Shown here: positions 47,231 to 59,150 of the stretch, piece after piece | How positions within the stretch are numbered: position 1 is the first letter of the stretch | Layout: every line of letters begins with the position of its first letter | From: Cerrena zonata | Lineage: Eukaryota > Basidiomycota > Agaricomycetes > Polyporales > Cerrenaceae | Assembly: GCA_038087015.1 (NCBI GenBank) | Contig: JASBNA010000030.1 | Location: forward strand, 434,001-498,000 | Direction: 5' to 3' | Length of the DNA stretch: 64,000 nt | The notes under the pieces: generated by a model | Told to the model about the DNA's origin: nothing | What the model saw: the letters and a program-made list of their open reading frames with translations, nothing else | The model's database searches: none | Translations under genes and position numbers: made by a program

Positions 47231-49418
47231 CTAATCGCACTCCTCCATATTCACCAGCTCAACTGCCCTCCTGCTAATCTCCTCCAACGGCCACCTCTCT
47301 CCAACAGCCTGTTTCAAATCCAACACATCACCAATCTCATCGCACGCCTTCAACAACGTATCCACATCCTCCTTCGTATGACTCGCACTCAAACAGAACC
47401 GCGCCCGACTAGTCACCAATGGTGTCGCAGGGTAAGCGACAACGACGACAACGATAGGAGTGTTACGCGTTCGCATCATCCGTGAGAAGACGGCCATTTT
47501 ACCAGGATGGAAGATCAGAAGAGGGACGACTGGCGAGTCGTCATGGCTATAGGTAATAAATCCGAGTTTCCGAAGGGCACGGTTGAGATATCGGGCGTTG
47601 AATGCGAGACGACGAAGTCGGGATCGGCCTTCGATACCATCGCACAGGGAAGGTGCAAGAGGCATCCATGGAGGAAGAGCAGTCGAAGGAGCAGTACCGG
47701 GGTAAGCAGTAACTTGTTGAAGATCTACCGACGAGAGCTGAGGTGTGGCGGGGGAGTGGAGAATAGACAAGGACGAAGCGTTCTTGTGTTCTGGGACAAT
47801 GGTGACACCCATGATACTCGCCATGGAAGCGAGGACTTGAGTAAGGACAGGAGGGGACATGGCTTCGGTGTATGCAGTCGTGTGACTTGAGACGCGAAGA
47901 CGGTCGATCAAGGCCTTGTTACCAGCAACATAACCGCCTGCAGCACCGAACGACTTGGTGAAGGTACCCATAAGGATGTCAATATCCCGAGGATTGATAC
48001 CGAAGTAGTCTGTAACACCACGACCGTGAGGACCCATAGCACCAACCGAGTGGGCCTCATCAACGAAAAGGTAGAACTGCGAAGAAGCACAATAAGCTAT
48101 GTGCTTAAAAAAACGCAAAAGCTTCAAGTCAAATTTACCTTGTACTTCTTCTTGAGCTCCATGATGGCTGGGAGGTTACCGAGCGAACCTTCCATACTGT
48201 ACAAGCCCTCCACAATGATCAAGATCTTCTTCCACGGGCGGTGAGTCTTAGGTTGGCCCTGACTGATTACCTCACGAAGCAAATTCTCGAGGTTCTGCAT
48301 ATCATTGTGCTTGAACATACGAACGTTGGCACCACTAAGACGAACACCAGTACGGATCGAAGCATGGTTAAGTTCGTCCGAAATGATCAGACAACCCTTG
48401 GAAACCAAAGAAGGGATGATAGTCGAGTTGGTTGCGAAACCCATCGAGCAGAGGAAGGCCGACTCCATGCCCATGAAACGCGCAACAAGCGCTTCGGCCT
48501 GGATGTGCAAGTCCAGGGTACCAACTTCGCGACGAGTGCTACATGCCGAAATACCATAACGTGCAACCGACTCCTCAACGGCATCGGCACAAGGACCATT
48601 GCCCTGAGCGAAACCAAGATAGTTGTAGGAAGAGACATTCAAAGCACGAGTACGAGTGCCGGTGAATAGGAAGTTTTTGTTGTGGTCCAATGAGTACCTG
48701 TCGCAAAGCACGATGGTTCGGCCAGGAACACCGGTGACAGGATGGGAGAAACAATCGTCAATACGGTTCTTGAGACGACGGGTATAGAAAGAATCGAAAT
48801 CCGAGTTGAGAGCGGCATATCCCTGCGGAACAGAACATAAGCGTCAATTAAGCAAAGCAAAACAACGCAGTTGGTGACGCGACGTACATCCTGTGTCATG
48901 AGATGTCTGAAGGCAGCTGGTTTGAATCGTTTGCCAACAAAGTCTCGCATATGCCCTATGCAGATAACCAAGAGATAACTTATGTAGGTCGTAAGAAGAA
49001 TATAGTACGGTGGGTCTTGCTCGATGATTTCCTTGAGCTGGGTTCCAGGCGTGTGCTTCGACGTATATCTGTAGCTTTCGTTCGCACAATGGCCAAACTC
49101 GGTGTGCACCGTATGGAAGATCTGTTCCGAAGTGGGAGGAACACTGGGATAGTACAGACCCTCTGCGTCGTCGAAAACGTCTTCATGAAGCACTGTATCC
49201 TCTGACGAGCCAGTAACGGAGGATGACAACGACAGGGCAGGTGTTGAGGTCGTGCTACCACTGTTAAGAGCTCGTGCTCTGGCATCCGCTTGGGAAACTG
49301 CTGAGAGATAAGAGGCAGCAGTGGACATGACAGAGGTGGACTTTTTCTTCCTGAACATAGAGGGTGTTGGTGACGCCGGGTTAATGGCCATAGGAGAAGG
49401 CATAGAAGAAGCGGGCAT
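47231..49418 (-). CDS. LCB2: Serine palmitoyltransferase subunit 2
   Basis: Catalytic, PLP-binding subunit of serine palmitoyltransferase, which condenses serine with palmitoyl-CoA in the first step of sphingolipid synthesis at the ER. Three exons: 48888-49418, 48139-48822 and 47231-48076, giving 686 residues. The upstream frame is open but has no ATG, so I use ATG 49418 (MPASSMPSPMAINP). After a Ser-rich N-terminus come the luminal/membrane region (PYYILLTTYISYLLVICIG), NVSSYNYLGFAQG, the glycine-rich RYGISACSTRREVGTLDLH, DELNHASIRTG, FVDEAHSVGAMGPHGRG, and the PLP lysine in GTFTKSFGAAGGYVAG. The C-terminal HTKEDVD helix is typical. Compared with most LCB2 proteins there is an extra Ser/Pro-rich insertion after VPEHKNASS. 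Frames are clean. Alternatives such as 5-aminolevulinate synthase were considered, but the N-terminal membrane segment and motifs fit LCB2. Confidence 0.92.
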
Positions 49419-50051
49419 AATGCTCGTCGTCAAAGTTCGTAAATAGTTGACCAGAGGAGCCCCTCCGACGAGCAAGTGAAGGGAGGATGGGAAGGAGAGA
49501 GAAAGGAATGGCTGGGGTTCCACTAGTCTTCAGAGGCAGACACCGTTTACCCGAGCGCGTACAAAATGACAAATCCCGATTCACTCAACCAACTCCAAGG
49601 CGCTACCCACGCTTACCACTCGACTCTTCAAATTGCCGCGACCGTCTTCCGTTGGGGGCATTTCCGAGCTGATTGGGCAACCCTTCTGCTCATTTACTAT
49701 CTGCGACACCACCCGGGCCTAACAAAAGGAGTTGCGATTGCACCCAAGCAACACCCAAGTTGCACCCAAGTTACCTTGACCGTTTGAGGCCGATTGCAAA
49801 TCAGTCGAAATGACCCACCGACTCCGACTCCTACACGATTATCGCCGAAGAACTAGATGCCGACTAGACCTCTTCCGAATTCGTCAACCATCAGCCTCTC
49901 ATAGACCGTGTATTTTTGTCAGTCTACACATGTATTGGGTATCTACATCTATTCTTGTATTTGGCATTAGGGTACTACGAATCATGGGAAACAAATACTA
50001 GTCCAGTGTGAACAACTCAAAATGAAAACCAAGTGTCTGGGAAGGCATCAT
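49419..50051. other. Intergenic region
   Basis: Upstream region of LCB2 and 3' flank of the UDP-glucose dehydrogenase gene, which lies in the same orientation. No gene seen. Confidence 0.5.
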
Positions 50052-52063
50052 TTAGACTCGCTCGCCGCGACCAATGACCTTGACCTATAGCCACAGTTAG
50101 CTCACGATAGTTGAGAAAATGAAGAACGAGAAACTTACAGTGAAACCGATCTTCCTGAGCTCATCTGCATCGATGATCATACGTCCATCAAAGACGAACG
50201 CAGGCTTGCTCATGTTTTGGTACACGGCTTGCCAGTCGATTTCCTTGAACTCCTTCCATTCCGTTGCAATTACAACAGCCTCCTTTTGCTTGCAAGCCTC
50301 AAGAGCAGAGTGGACGATGTTCACTTGCTTCTTGACTACGGATAAGAACAGTCTTAAGTATCCATACTCAGGACGCAAAATATAAACACGTACTGGTCTC
50401 GAGCGGCATCGTAGGTAAAGCTTCCGAGAGGTCCAACCAGATCTGCGACTCCTCGACTTGGGGGTCATAAAGGGTGACGTATGCTCGTTCCAAAAGGAAG
50501 TCACGGATCAACGAAATAGCAGGCGACTCGCGAGTGTCACCAGTGTCTGCCTTGAACGCAAAGCCCAACACAGCAATGTGCTATAAACGCATGATCAGCA
50601 TCAGAAAACCACACACATGCAAAAATGAATTTGACGATATCATTTTCAAAAAGTCTAAAATAAACCACTAACCTTGCCGGTAATAGTGTTGAACAGAGTG
50701 TCAACAACTGTCTTTGAGAATCGGCTCTTCTGGTACTCGTTCATCTCAACAACTTGTCTCCAGTATGCAGCAACTTGAGGCAAGTGCAGACTCTCGCTCA
50801 GGTAGACGAGGTTGAGAATGTCCTTCTGGAAACAAGAACCACCGAAGCCTACGGATGCACGCAAGAACTTGGGGCCGATACGCGAGTCGAAACCGACAGC
50901 ATGGGCGACTTCATCGATGTTGGCACCAGTGGCTTCGCAAATGGCGGAGAGAGCGTTTATGGAGGAGATACGTTGGGCGAGCATAGCATTCGCTGCCAGC
51001 TTCGACAACTCTGATGACCATAACCCGACAGTCAAAATGCGTTCCTTCCTGCAAAGATACAAAAATAATAATGAACGATCCGAGAACACAAATACGTCAC
51101 GAAGTGACCCGAAGAACCAATAAATGCTAAAAGACTTACGGCACCCAGTTGGCATAAACGTCAGAAAGCGACTGGCAGGCAGCCTTGCCCTCGGGTGTTT
51201 GGAGGGAACCGATTAGAACACGGTCGGGCTTGAACAAATCAGTGATGGCCGTGCCCTCGGCGAGGAACTCTGGGTTGGAGAGGATATCGAAACGTGTCCC
51301 TGTCCGCGAGTTGGCCTCGAGGATAGTGCGCATCGATTCCGCTGTTCGGCAGGGGACCGTGGATTTCTCGACGACAATCTTGTTTGAGGTGGCCACTGCG
51401 GCAATACGCCGTGTGGCAGATTCGACATAGCTGGAATGAATGTATGCGTCAGCATTTCTATCTCTCGAGGCTATAGGGGATTAGGAGGTGGTTTTTGGTG
51501 ATAGGGAGGTGTGAGAGCAAGATTTAGGAGCGCATAACAGTCATGGCCGCAGTGCTTGATGCAACCAAGTGCGATCTGAAAGCGAAGAACAGGGATACTC
51601 ACTTGAGATCGGCAGCAAAGCCAGCTCCCACACCGCTCTTCTTGGTGGGAGTGTTGACACTGACGAAGATCAAGTCGGCTTCAAGGATGCCCTTGTCCAC
51701 ATCGGTCGAGAAGAACAGGTTACGGCCTCGGCATTGCCTGACCACGTCCTCTAAGCCTGGTTCGTAAATGGGCAAAGCGTAATCTGGGCTATTCCAGGCA
51801 TCGACACGAGCTTGATTTAAGTCAACAATAGTGACTTGGATATGAGGGCACTTCAATGCAATGACGGCGCATGTTGGACCACCTTATAGAAAACGAAAAC
51901 ATCAATCTCCACGTCAAGACCTGTATAATTGTGGATGAAACGTACCGACGTAGCCAGCACCAACTGTCAATACGTTCACGATAATGATCAGGCGCGTCTT
52001 TTAACTTTACAAGATAACCTAGCACGTACTGCAGCAAATCTTCTTGACTTGAACGGGGGACAT
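50052..52063 (-). CDS. UGD1: UDP-glucose 6-dehydrogenase
   Basis: Oxidises UDP-glucose to UDP-glucuronate with two NAD+, feeding UDP-xylose and glucuronate-containing polysaccharides; cytosolic. The first exon encodes [11 protein letters not shown] and the next joins in phase to the NAD-binding [16 protein letters not shown]. Later signatures: [63 protein letters not shown], and the catalytic-cysteine motif [18 protein letters not shown]. The C-terminal UDP-binding domain shows [19 protein letters not shown] and [18 protein letters not shown], ending GRGERV at 50052. About seven exons, normal length near 460-470 residues. All frames are intact. The symbol follows fungal usage and assumes a single orthologue. 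Confidence 0.93.
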
Positions 52064-53174
52064 TTGGATGAGGAGGTGAAGGAGAGGGGTTTAAGGAAAG
52101 GAAAGGCAAGATTGGGGGCGATGTGGTTATATATGCGATGTGTCCGTCCAAAGTGAGGCTAGAAGACTCGCGTTCAAACGAAATCTAAGGCGGCTCCCGG
52201 CTGCAGGGGCTTGGCGAGTGATGTTTACCCAAGATTGGGTAATTCTGCAGACAACGTCATTCGTGAAACAGACACAACAAACACCATATCTATCAGCGGG
52301 ATCTTGCCGTTCTTACAGACGGTAACATTTCTCCGTGTATGTACTGTTCTTTCACAAATGTAATGCTACTGAAAGACGGGAGTGATGTCGTATCTACATA
52401 GAACCCGATATGTCGCGCATCACGTAGAAGCTCAAGGACAAGCTCAAGCTTAGACTATTATTTTGAATGTAAATCTCAATCGCACCACCTCCTCAATGCT
52501 TGTTTCTTCGAGAACTGGTTGTGGAGAGAGTTCACGTAGGGCGGCCGAAGCATCATACAGTTCCTGTGTGTTCCTGAAGGTTTGCAGATCCCTTGTTCCA
52601 GGACAGTTTTTTTAGAATACAATCCCTAGCCATCCGTTTTCGACGCTTGCTTTCAACACTAACTCTTTCTATATATAGTACGTTATGTCGCAGTCGTACG
52701 ACACCATTGCTATCTAAGACAAAATGAATGCAGATGATAGGGGGTGAAGACTCGGGGATGTACAACTTACCACACCTTCTCACTAAGTCTGATATAACTC
52801 CGAAGTTTCAGGCAACCGGGGATGTTTCCCGACCAGATCACAATAGTTGCTGTTGCAGTGTGATTCAATCAAACACAAAATCGTGTATGAGAATATCGAG
52901 CAAGTCCCACTCTGTCCGAGTCCATTGAAAACAAGCAGCCGAAACGTTATGACGAAAGCTGAGTGCTTATCATGATGTTGTTGGCCAGGTTACAAGTTGG
53001 CCGAATTTGAAATTTATTGAGATCTAATCTTATCATCAATGAATTTACGTCTTTTGAATTTCCCCACCAACTTCCACTGACAGAACTTTACTAAGGAGCG
53101 ATTGTGTTCCGGAAATACTAGAGGCTAGAAGCGAACCGAGTACTTTACCAAAAGGCAAGGTCATTGAGGCGAAT
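52064..53174. other. Divergent promoter region
   Basis: 1.1 kb between the divergent starts of the UDP-glucose dehydrogenase and DUS3 genes. The small open frames in it lack motifs. No gene or repeat recognised. Confidence 0.5.
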
Positions 53175-55849
53175 ATGTCGGAATTACCTCCTGGCACTGC
53201 ACCCATCAAAGCAGAGTGTGTGCATTCAAATATCAAATTCTATATGTTTTAACCAACTATCTAGATACTTGCTTTCAACACAACCTCGGCCTGCACCAGA
53301 CGATGACGCAGCCGAGGGAAGCACAAGTCATGTTACGAACGATGAACGAGGCGATTCTAGGGATGCTCGTTCAACTGGCCCCCAGCGGAGGAAGTTCTCG
53401 AAGGAGGAGCGAAAGAACAGAACTGGCGCGAACAAGGGACGTCGGTTCCAAAAGATCCGTGACGAAGTTGAGCTTTGCTGGAAGATTGCAAAGGGAAACT
53501 CATGCGAGTTTGGCTCAGAGTGAGTTCTTGTGTCATAATACTGACGTCTCCTCGTACTGATCTCTGCTTTACAGGTGTCGGAATACCCACGATGTAGCAG
53601 CATATCTTGCTGCAAAGCCCCGAGACATACATTTCCCCTCTGCTCAGGACATAATCGAAGACCCTCCTTTCGTGAAGCCATTCCCAGAGGATGAAACCAT
53701 GGCAGACGCGGACAGTCCATCGTTGGACCGCTCGACCACTTGTCCTGTGTTTGAGACCATGGGAGCATGTAACACCGGTCTCAAATGCAGATTCCTCGGA
53801 GCACATTCCACCAAAAATGAAGACGGGTCATGGGCAGTAACTGTAAACGAAGAAAAGCAAGCCCTCACGGCGGTGACTGAGAGGGAATTGAACTTCATAG
53901 ATGGTGATACATTGAAAAAGATCAGATCGAAGAAGGTTCGTCGTTGTATCTTCGTGTTATTATACCGCCTAATATCCCAACAGTATCCACACCCAATAAC
54001 AGACGCTTATCTCAAATATTTGCAAGACGAGGAGAAGAAACCTCAGAGCAAGCCAAAAGAAAATGCAAACCAAGCCGTCTTTGATGCCGCAGACTTTGAG
54101 CAGCAAGAAAATGGCAGTATCCCGAACCTAGTAGTTTCTGCGGTCCCTTCAGAAAGTGTCAACGCTCCCGAGGACGGGCCTTCACAAGTCGATACCCCAG
54201 ATGTTCCTATGCGTGCTGTAGAGAAGAAAAGGTTGAACTGGAAAGGATTGACTTGTTTGTTACCTTGGTTTCGTCATGATTGTCTTGCCTGATCCTCATA
54301 CACAGATCTCGCACCTCTCACTACCGTTGGTAATTTGGTAAGACATCTTCGAGTCATACTCATATCCAGTCTAATGCGACCCCTGTAGCCCTTCCGTAGG
54401 TTATGTGTAGACTATGGTGCCGATATTACCTGTGGAGAAAGTGTGTGTTTCCCTTCCTCGCTTTGTTTTCGCGTTACTCAACATGATCTTCAGTGGGTTT
54501 GGCAAATTCATTCCTCTCAGGTTCGAAGGAAGAGTGGTCACTCATCCGCCGACACCCCTCCGAGAAGATATTCGGAATGCAAATCGCTGGGAGTAAACCG
54601 TCCTTCCTCGTCCCCGCTGCTGAGATTCTCGGCAGAGAGTACGCAAGCGGTTTGGACTTTGTCGATATCAACTGTGGTTGTCCAATTGACTTAGTCTACA
54701 AGACCGGAAGCGGATCTGCTCGTGGGTCTACCATTTTCATAGGCTTGCGCCGCTCGCTAACTTTGATTCGTAGTGCTTGATGCTGCAGGTCGACTAGGCA
54801 AAATTGTCGTTGGCATGAACAAGGCGCTTGGTGAAGTTCCTGTGATTGTCAAGCTTAGGACAGGTGTCAAGGATGGCCGTAATAATGCACACAAGCTCAT
54901 GCCTCGCCTCGCATGCGAATGGAATGCATCGGCACTTACTGTAAGGCTTCATTTTGTATTATACTATTCGCCAGTATCATTGCTTACGTTTACACTGATC
55001 TATAGCTTCATGGTCGCACCCGTCAGCAACGGTATTCCCGACTGGCGGATTGGGATTATATCAAGCAATGTGTCCAAGCTGTCCGAGCACGAGAGGAGGA
55101 GGAAAATCGTACGTTGTCCGTCTTGATACCTAATTTCTAAATTGACATTTATTTCAGTAACGCCTGTGCCTATCTTCGGGGGTGGTGATTGTTTCTCTGC
55201 TCAGGACTACTGGGAAAAGACGGAGCACAGTGGTGTCGATGGTATCATGATCGGACGTGGTGCTCTGATCAAACCTTGGGTCTTTACTGAAGTCAAGGAA
55301 CGACGTGAATGGGACATCAGTGCAAGGGAAAGATTAGAATTAGCTCGGAAGGTATGTTTAGTCTCATATCATCTGTCAATCCGACGTGATAAGCTAACTT
55401 GAATTTCTTCGTTAGTATGCCGAGTATGGATTGAAGTAAGCCCACACTTTGATATTCGTCCTCTTCCTTCCAAGTCCACGCTAACAACTTGATAAAGCCA
55501 CTTTGGCTCAGACACACCGGGTGTCAACACTACACGCCGATACCTCTGTGAAGCGCTATCCTTCCAATACCGATACATTCCCATCGGACTGCTAGAGACC
55601 CTTCCTCCTCGTATCAACGATCGCCCTCCTGCCTTTAAAGGACGCAATGAACTAGGTATGTATATTTTCGAATTCTATTCACTTCACGGTCTATTTAATT
55701 CATACATTATAGAAACACTTCTGGCTAGCGGGAACAGTCAAGACTGGGTCAAGATATCTGAAATGTTCTTAGGACCTGCACCCGAAGGGTGGACGTTCAT
55801 CCCGAAACATAAAAGCAATTCGTACGGAACTGAAGAGAGCCAAGGATGA
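53175..55849 (+). CDS. DUS3: tRNA-dihydrouridine(47) synthase [NAD(P)+] 3
   Basis: FMN enzyme that reduces uridine 47 in the variable loop of tRNAs. ATG 53175 gives [14 protein letters not shown]; the first intron (53218-53299) ends at GCACCAG, the acceptor that keeps phase. Two CCCH zinc fingers follow: [20 protein letters not shown] and [16 protein letters not shown] ending AH. A charged linker precedes the FMN barrel, which starts at [17 protein letters not shown] and runs through [17 protein letters not shown], the active-site [55 protein letters not shown] and the phosphate-binding [18 protein letters not shown]. The C-terminal helical domain contains [18 protein letters not shown]. About ten exons; frames are intact. 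Full length, with both zinc fingers as in other DUS3 enzymes. Confidence 0.92.
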
Positions 55850-56024
55850 GACTCTTCGTTCTGTACTCTGTACGCCATTGTCACTCTGTATCGTTATCAT
55901 TTTTGATAGAACCACTGTATTACGATGGTAGGGTGGGGGAAGAAGAGCAAAAAGTGTCTGGCTAAAGTACAAATTGTAGATGTAGATGTAATTAGACATG
56001 TCAACGGACAAAACCTACAACAGA

Positions 56025-58663
56025 TCAGTTACTTAAGTCCATAGGTTCTGTTACAGCTTGCTCCGCGAGGAGGTCCATAGGTTGGTCCATTGGCGAAGTT
56101 GGTGGGGAATTAGGATCCTCAACGGTCATTGCTACTTCAGGTGGAAGGCTCATGAAGAAAGACTTGTTATTGTGCTTGACAGAGTTCTGCAGACATATAC
56201 GTCAATGTCTGATATCTTACAACATAACGATGGAGAATATCACCTTAACGTTCTCCGGCCAGTTAGGTCGAGCAGCCTCCTCCTCTTCGGATATAGCACG
56301 GCTGTATATCAGGAAGAAGGGTCCAGCATTGAGGTGCAAGCCGGTAGCATCTGTGAGAACTGTAGACTCCGGTACCTATTTTTTGGGGGTCAGAAGATGT
56401 CACCCTTCACCTCATTCTCGAGGTGCTCACCTCTGTTACTGAGTAATCAACAACTTTCCACCATTTGTCGTTCTGTTTGACATATGAATAGACATGTGAA
56501 CGACCGTATAAGCCGTCATGTACAAGGACAACACGAAGATCGTACTGTATCAACTGTGGTCAGCTACAGTCATAGTCCGAACATTGAGCTCTTACTCGAT
56601 AGTTCCGAAGTTCGGTACCGTCATATACATTAGCTGCCGCATCTTCCTGTTTCTTGATTTCCGCGTCGATTGCTAGTAGAAAGCGTAAGGTCAACTTAAG
56701 GATTAATAGTCAGAAGGATAGATAGATGCCGACCTTGGGTCTCTTTCTCGATCTGTATTAGCACGTCATGAAGTTTGGTGGCCATATCCTGGATATGGAT
56801 CTTACGAGCCTCCTCATCGTTATGGTCTGCAATATTCTCGTAGTAGTGGATGGAGGATCGCAAATCCCGCATAACGTCTCTCCCCTAGATATTAACAATG
56901 AGAGGTCAACGGCAAGCAATAATATCACAAAAGGATGTAGATTTACCTCGTGCCATCGTAGTTGCCCCTTCCGCTCTTTGAGTTGGTCGACCTTGGCATA
57001 CAACTCACGTTGTAAATTTCGCTTGTCATTTGCAAGTTTAGAATTCTCTTGTAAGAACTGGTCCAGGTAAACGGAAGTCGGGAACGAAAACGTCCGTCGT
57101 TCGTTTCTTAAGCCACCAGGTACCACAGTGTCTCGCAGTAATTGGAAAGCAACAACATCCGATGGTTCGAAGATGACTTGCTGTCTGCTCGGATTATCGC
57201 CGATGGGTGATAGCTCGAGAGATAGACAGGAAAGTAAGTCGTTGGCATTTGGTGTTCCGCGAACTGCAACTTTGACTACTGACATATCCCATCGTCTGTC
57301 AAGAGGTCCTGTCGGAGGTTCTGCTTCGCTGAGGCCGTATCTAAAGTGTAATAGACTGCGCAGATGCTTGTATTACACATGTAATATTGCAAAGTTGATC
57401 TTCACATACCGATCCTCAGGGATTTCATACCCTGCCTGCTCTTGCAAAGTCTCTTCAATTGTCCAAGCAAGCTTAGTATAGAATTCTAGGTAGGTAGAAT
57501 ATGTAAAATAGCATACAGTGCGGGATATAAATTATGACTTACGATGTGCTACATCTCCAGGGTGTTGTGTCGGACTTTCCCAATGGATAGTGTCGAAGGC
57601 ACTCATAGCTTCATCAATGCTAAGCTCCGTTGTTCGTGCTAAATCCATGTAGACAAAGGTTTCAAGGACCGTCCACACGACGTGAGCTGTTAACAAGGGA
57701 TATGTACAGGTGAGTCAATAACAATAGCGCAAAACCGCAAGACTAACCATTGCCCTCTGTTGGAGGTGTAATTATAATTTCGTCCTCGCCTGTGTCATCT
57801 GTTATTGGTGGCGATGGTCTGTATTGACTTATTCGGTGTTTGATCTGTGGCACAAAAAAGAGACTATGTGCGACAAGGGCAGCACAGACTTTGCTACCTT
57901 GAGTTGGCCTTAAAGCCACCGGGACTAATAGAAAAACATAAGATGCAGAATAGGCTTTATCAGTATATGCAAGAGAACGAACCACTCGCCGTTCCGTACT
58001 CGTTGTTCCAGCGGAAGTTCATCGTAGGTATCTGGAGCTACTCCAGTTGTCATTAGACTTGCTTCAAGAGCTCGTTTCATGTCATCATCTTGGTTGTCGT
58101 ATGCGGGTGGTCCAATAGCTGTCTGACAGTGCGTGAATGAATACTATGCGATAGAAAGGAAATAATAGTAAATACGTTGGAGGAGACCATGGCCCAGTTA
58201 GGGTCAGGTGCTCTGTTACTAGGACCGAAGGTTGGTGTAGACTCGTTCAGGGAGGCCTGGAGTGCTTGGGAAAGCTGCTCATCGTGTTCTCCCGTTAAAT
58301 CAATGATTGCCTCCTTTTCCGGTTTCGAAGCTTTAACGAATAGTTTGAGGATAATATTAGCAACGATTATAGCTATAGAGGACGTACGGGGAGGTGTTCT
58401 TGGTCCTGTTGTTTTATTATCGTCTTGGCCAAATGTTGGAGGCAGAGTACCGTATGAAGGTGTCGCATCCATCCCAGTATCGCCTCAAGTAGGGCAGCTG
58501 CGGCCTTCTGGATATCACCCCAGTTCCGTCTCAGAACAGTCAACGCCACATCATAATGTATGTCAGAACCCATCACTGATAACAGCATCTCCACTTCCTC
58601 CTGCTCCTTCGCAGTCGGAGGCGATTGACTATATGACTTCAAGGGAGTAGTTGCTTCAGTCAT
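56025..58663 (-). CDS. USP25/28-like ubiquitin hydrolase homologue, catalytic Cys apparently lost
   Basis: ATG 58663 gives MTEATTPLKSYSQSPPTAKE. Order: a UBA-like helix (VMGSDIHYDVALTVLRRNW), two UIM-like helices (EQLSQALQASLNES and DMKRALEASLM), then a C19 peptidase-like domain. Its first block is PVALRPTQGSKVCAALVAH, where active USP25/28 enzymes have PVGLKNVGNTCWFSAVIQ; Cys is not at the GNTC position. The His block is present (LVHDGLYGRSHVYSYV), followed by KWWKVVDYSVTEV with the Asp, then GPFFLIYSR. A coiled insertion (NSKLANDKRNLQRELYAKVDQL) sits between, as in USP25/28. It may bind ubiquitin without cutting it. The join just before PVALR is unsettled: the only phase-correct donor I find is GC type (about 58000), so the Cys-box boundary deserves care. 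Stop at 56025. Confidence 0.75.
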
Positions 58664-59150
58664 CGTGACGAGGCTGTTTACCCCTACTATTGTTAATGTT
58701 GCGTTTGTGCCTGTCACCTTCGCCGCGTATATTGACTTGAAGGAGGGTGATGGCAAAAGTAATGATGCAAGTAGTATACTATTCGAGTACTGGTGCAAGA
58801 TCTACCGGCGCTAGTATCGCCGATCTAGATCTTGTGTGGCTCATCGACACGAAAAAGTGAATGAGCCTGGTCCTAGAATGACGCGCTTCAATACAAATCG
58901 TCCATTGTTTCTCTTCGTTCTCACTAAAAGATTCTGATTTATATACGTGCAGCCAAACCCACCACAGTATGACGATATATAATGAGACTTTCTGAGTCGC
59001 GAGGTACTAGTTAATTAACATACCACACCGGTAGTAAATGAGTATCTACACATTCAAGGAGCGGTTTCAAACTAGGTACAATATAAGTAAAATAACGTTA
59101 GACTAGTTAAGGAGAGTATTTATCACAGTCTTCAAACTCGAGACCATAAT
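58664..59150. other. Intergenic region
   Basis: Promoter of the USP-like gene and 3' flank of the esterase gene. Nothing else seen. Confidence 0.5.

Noticed and set aside
53216..53560. Alternative frame of 114 codons at the start of DUS3
   Set aside because: It arises from choosing the CTATCTAG acceptor; the GCACCAG acceptor keeps the frame that contains the zinc finger.
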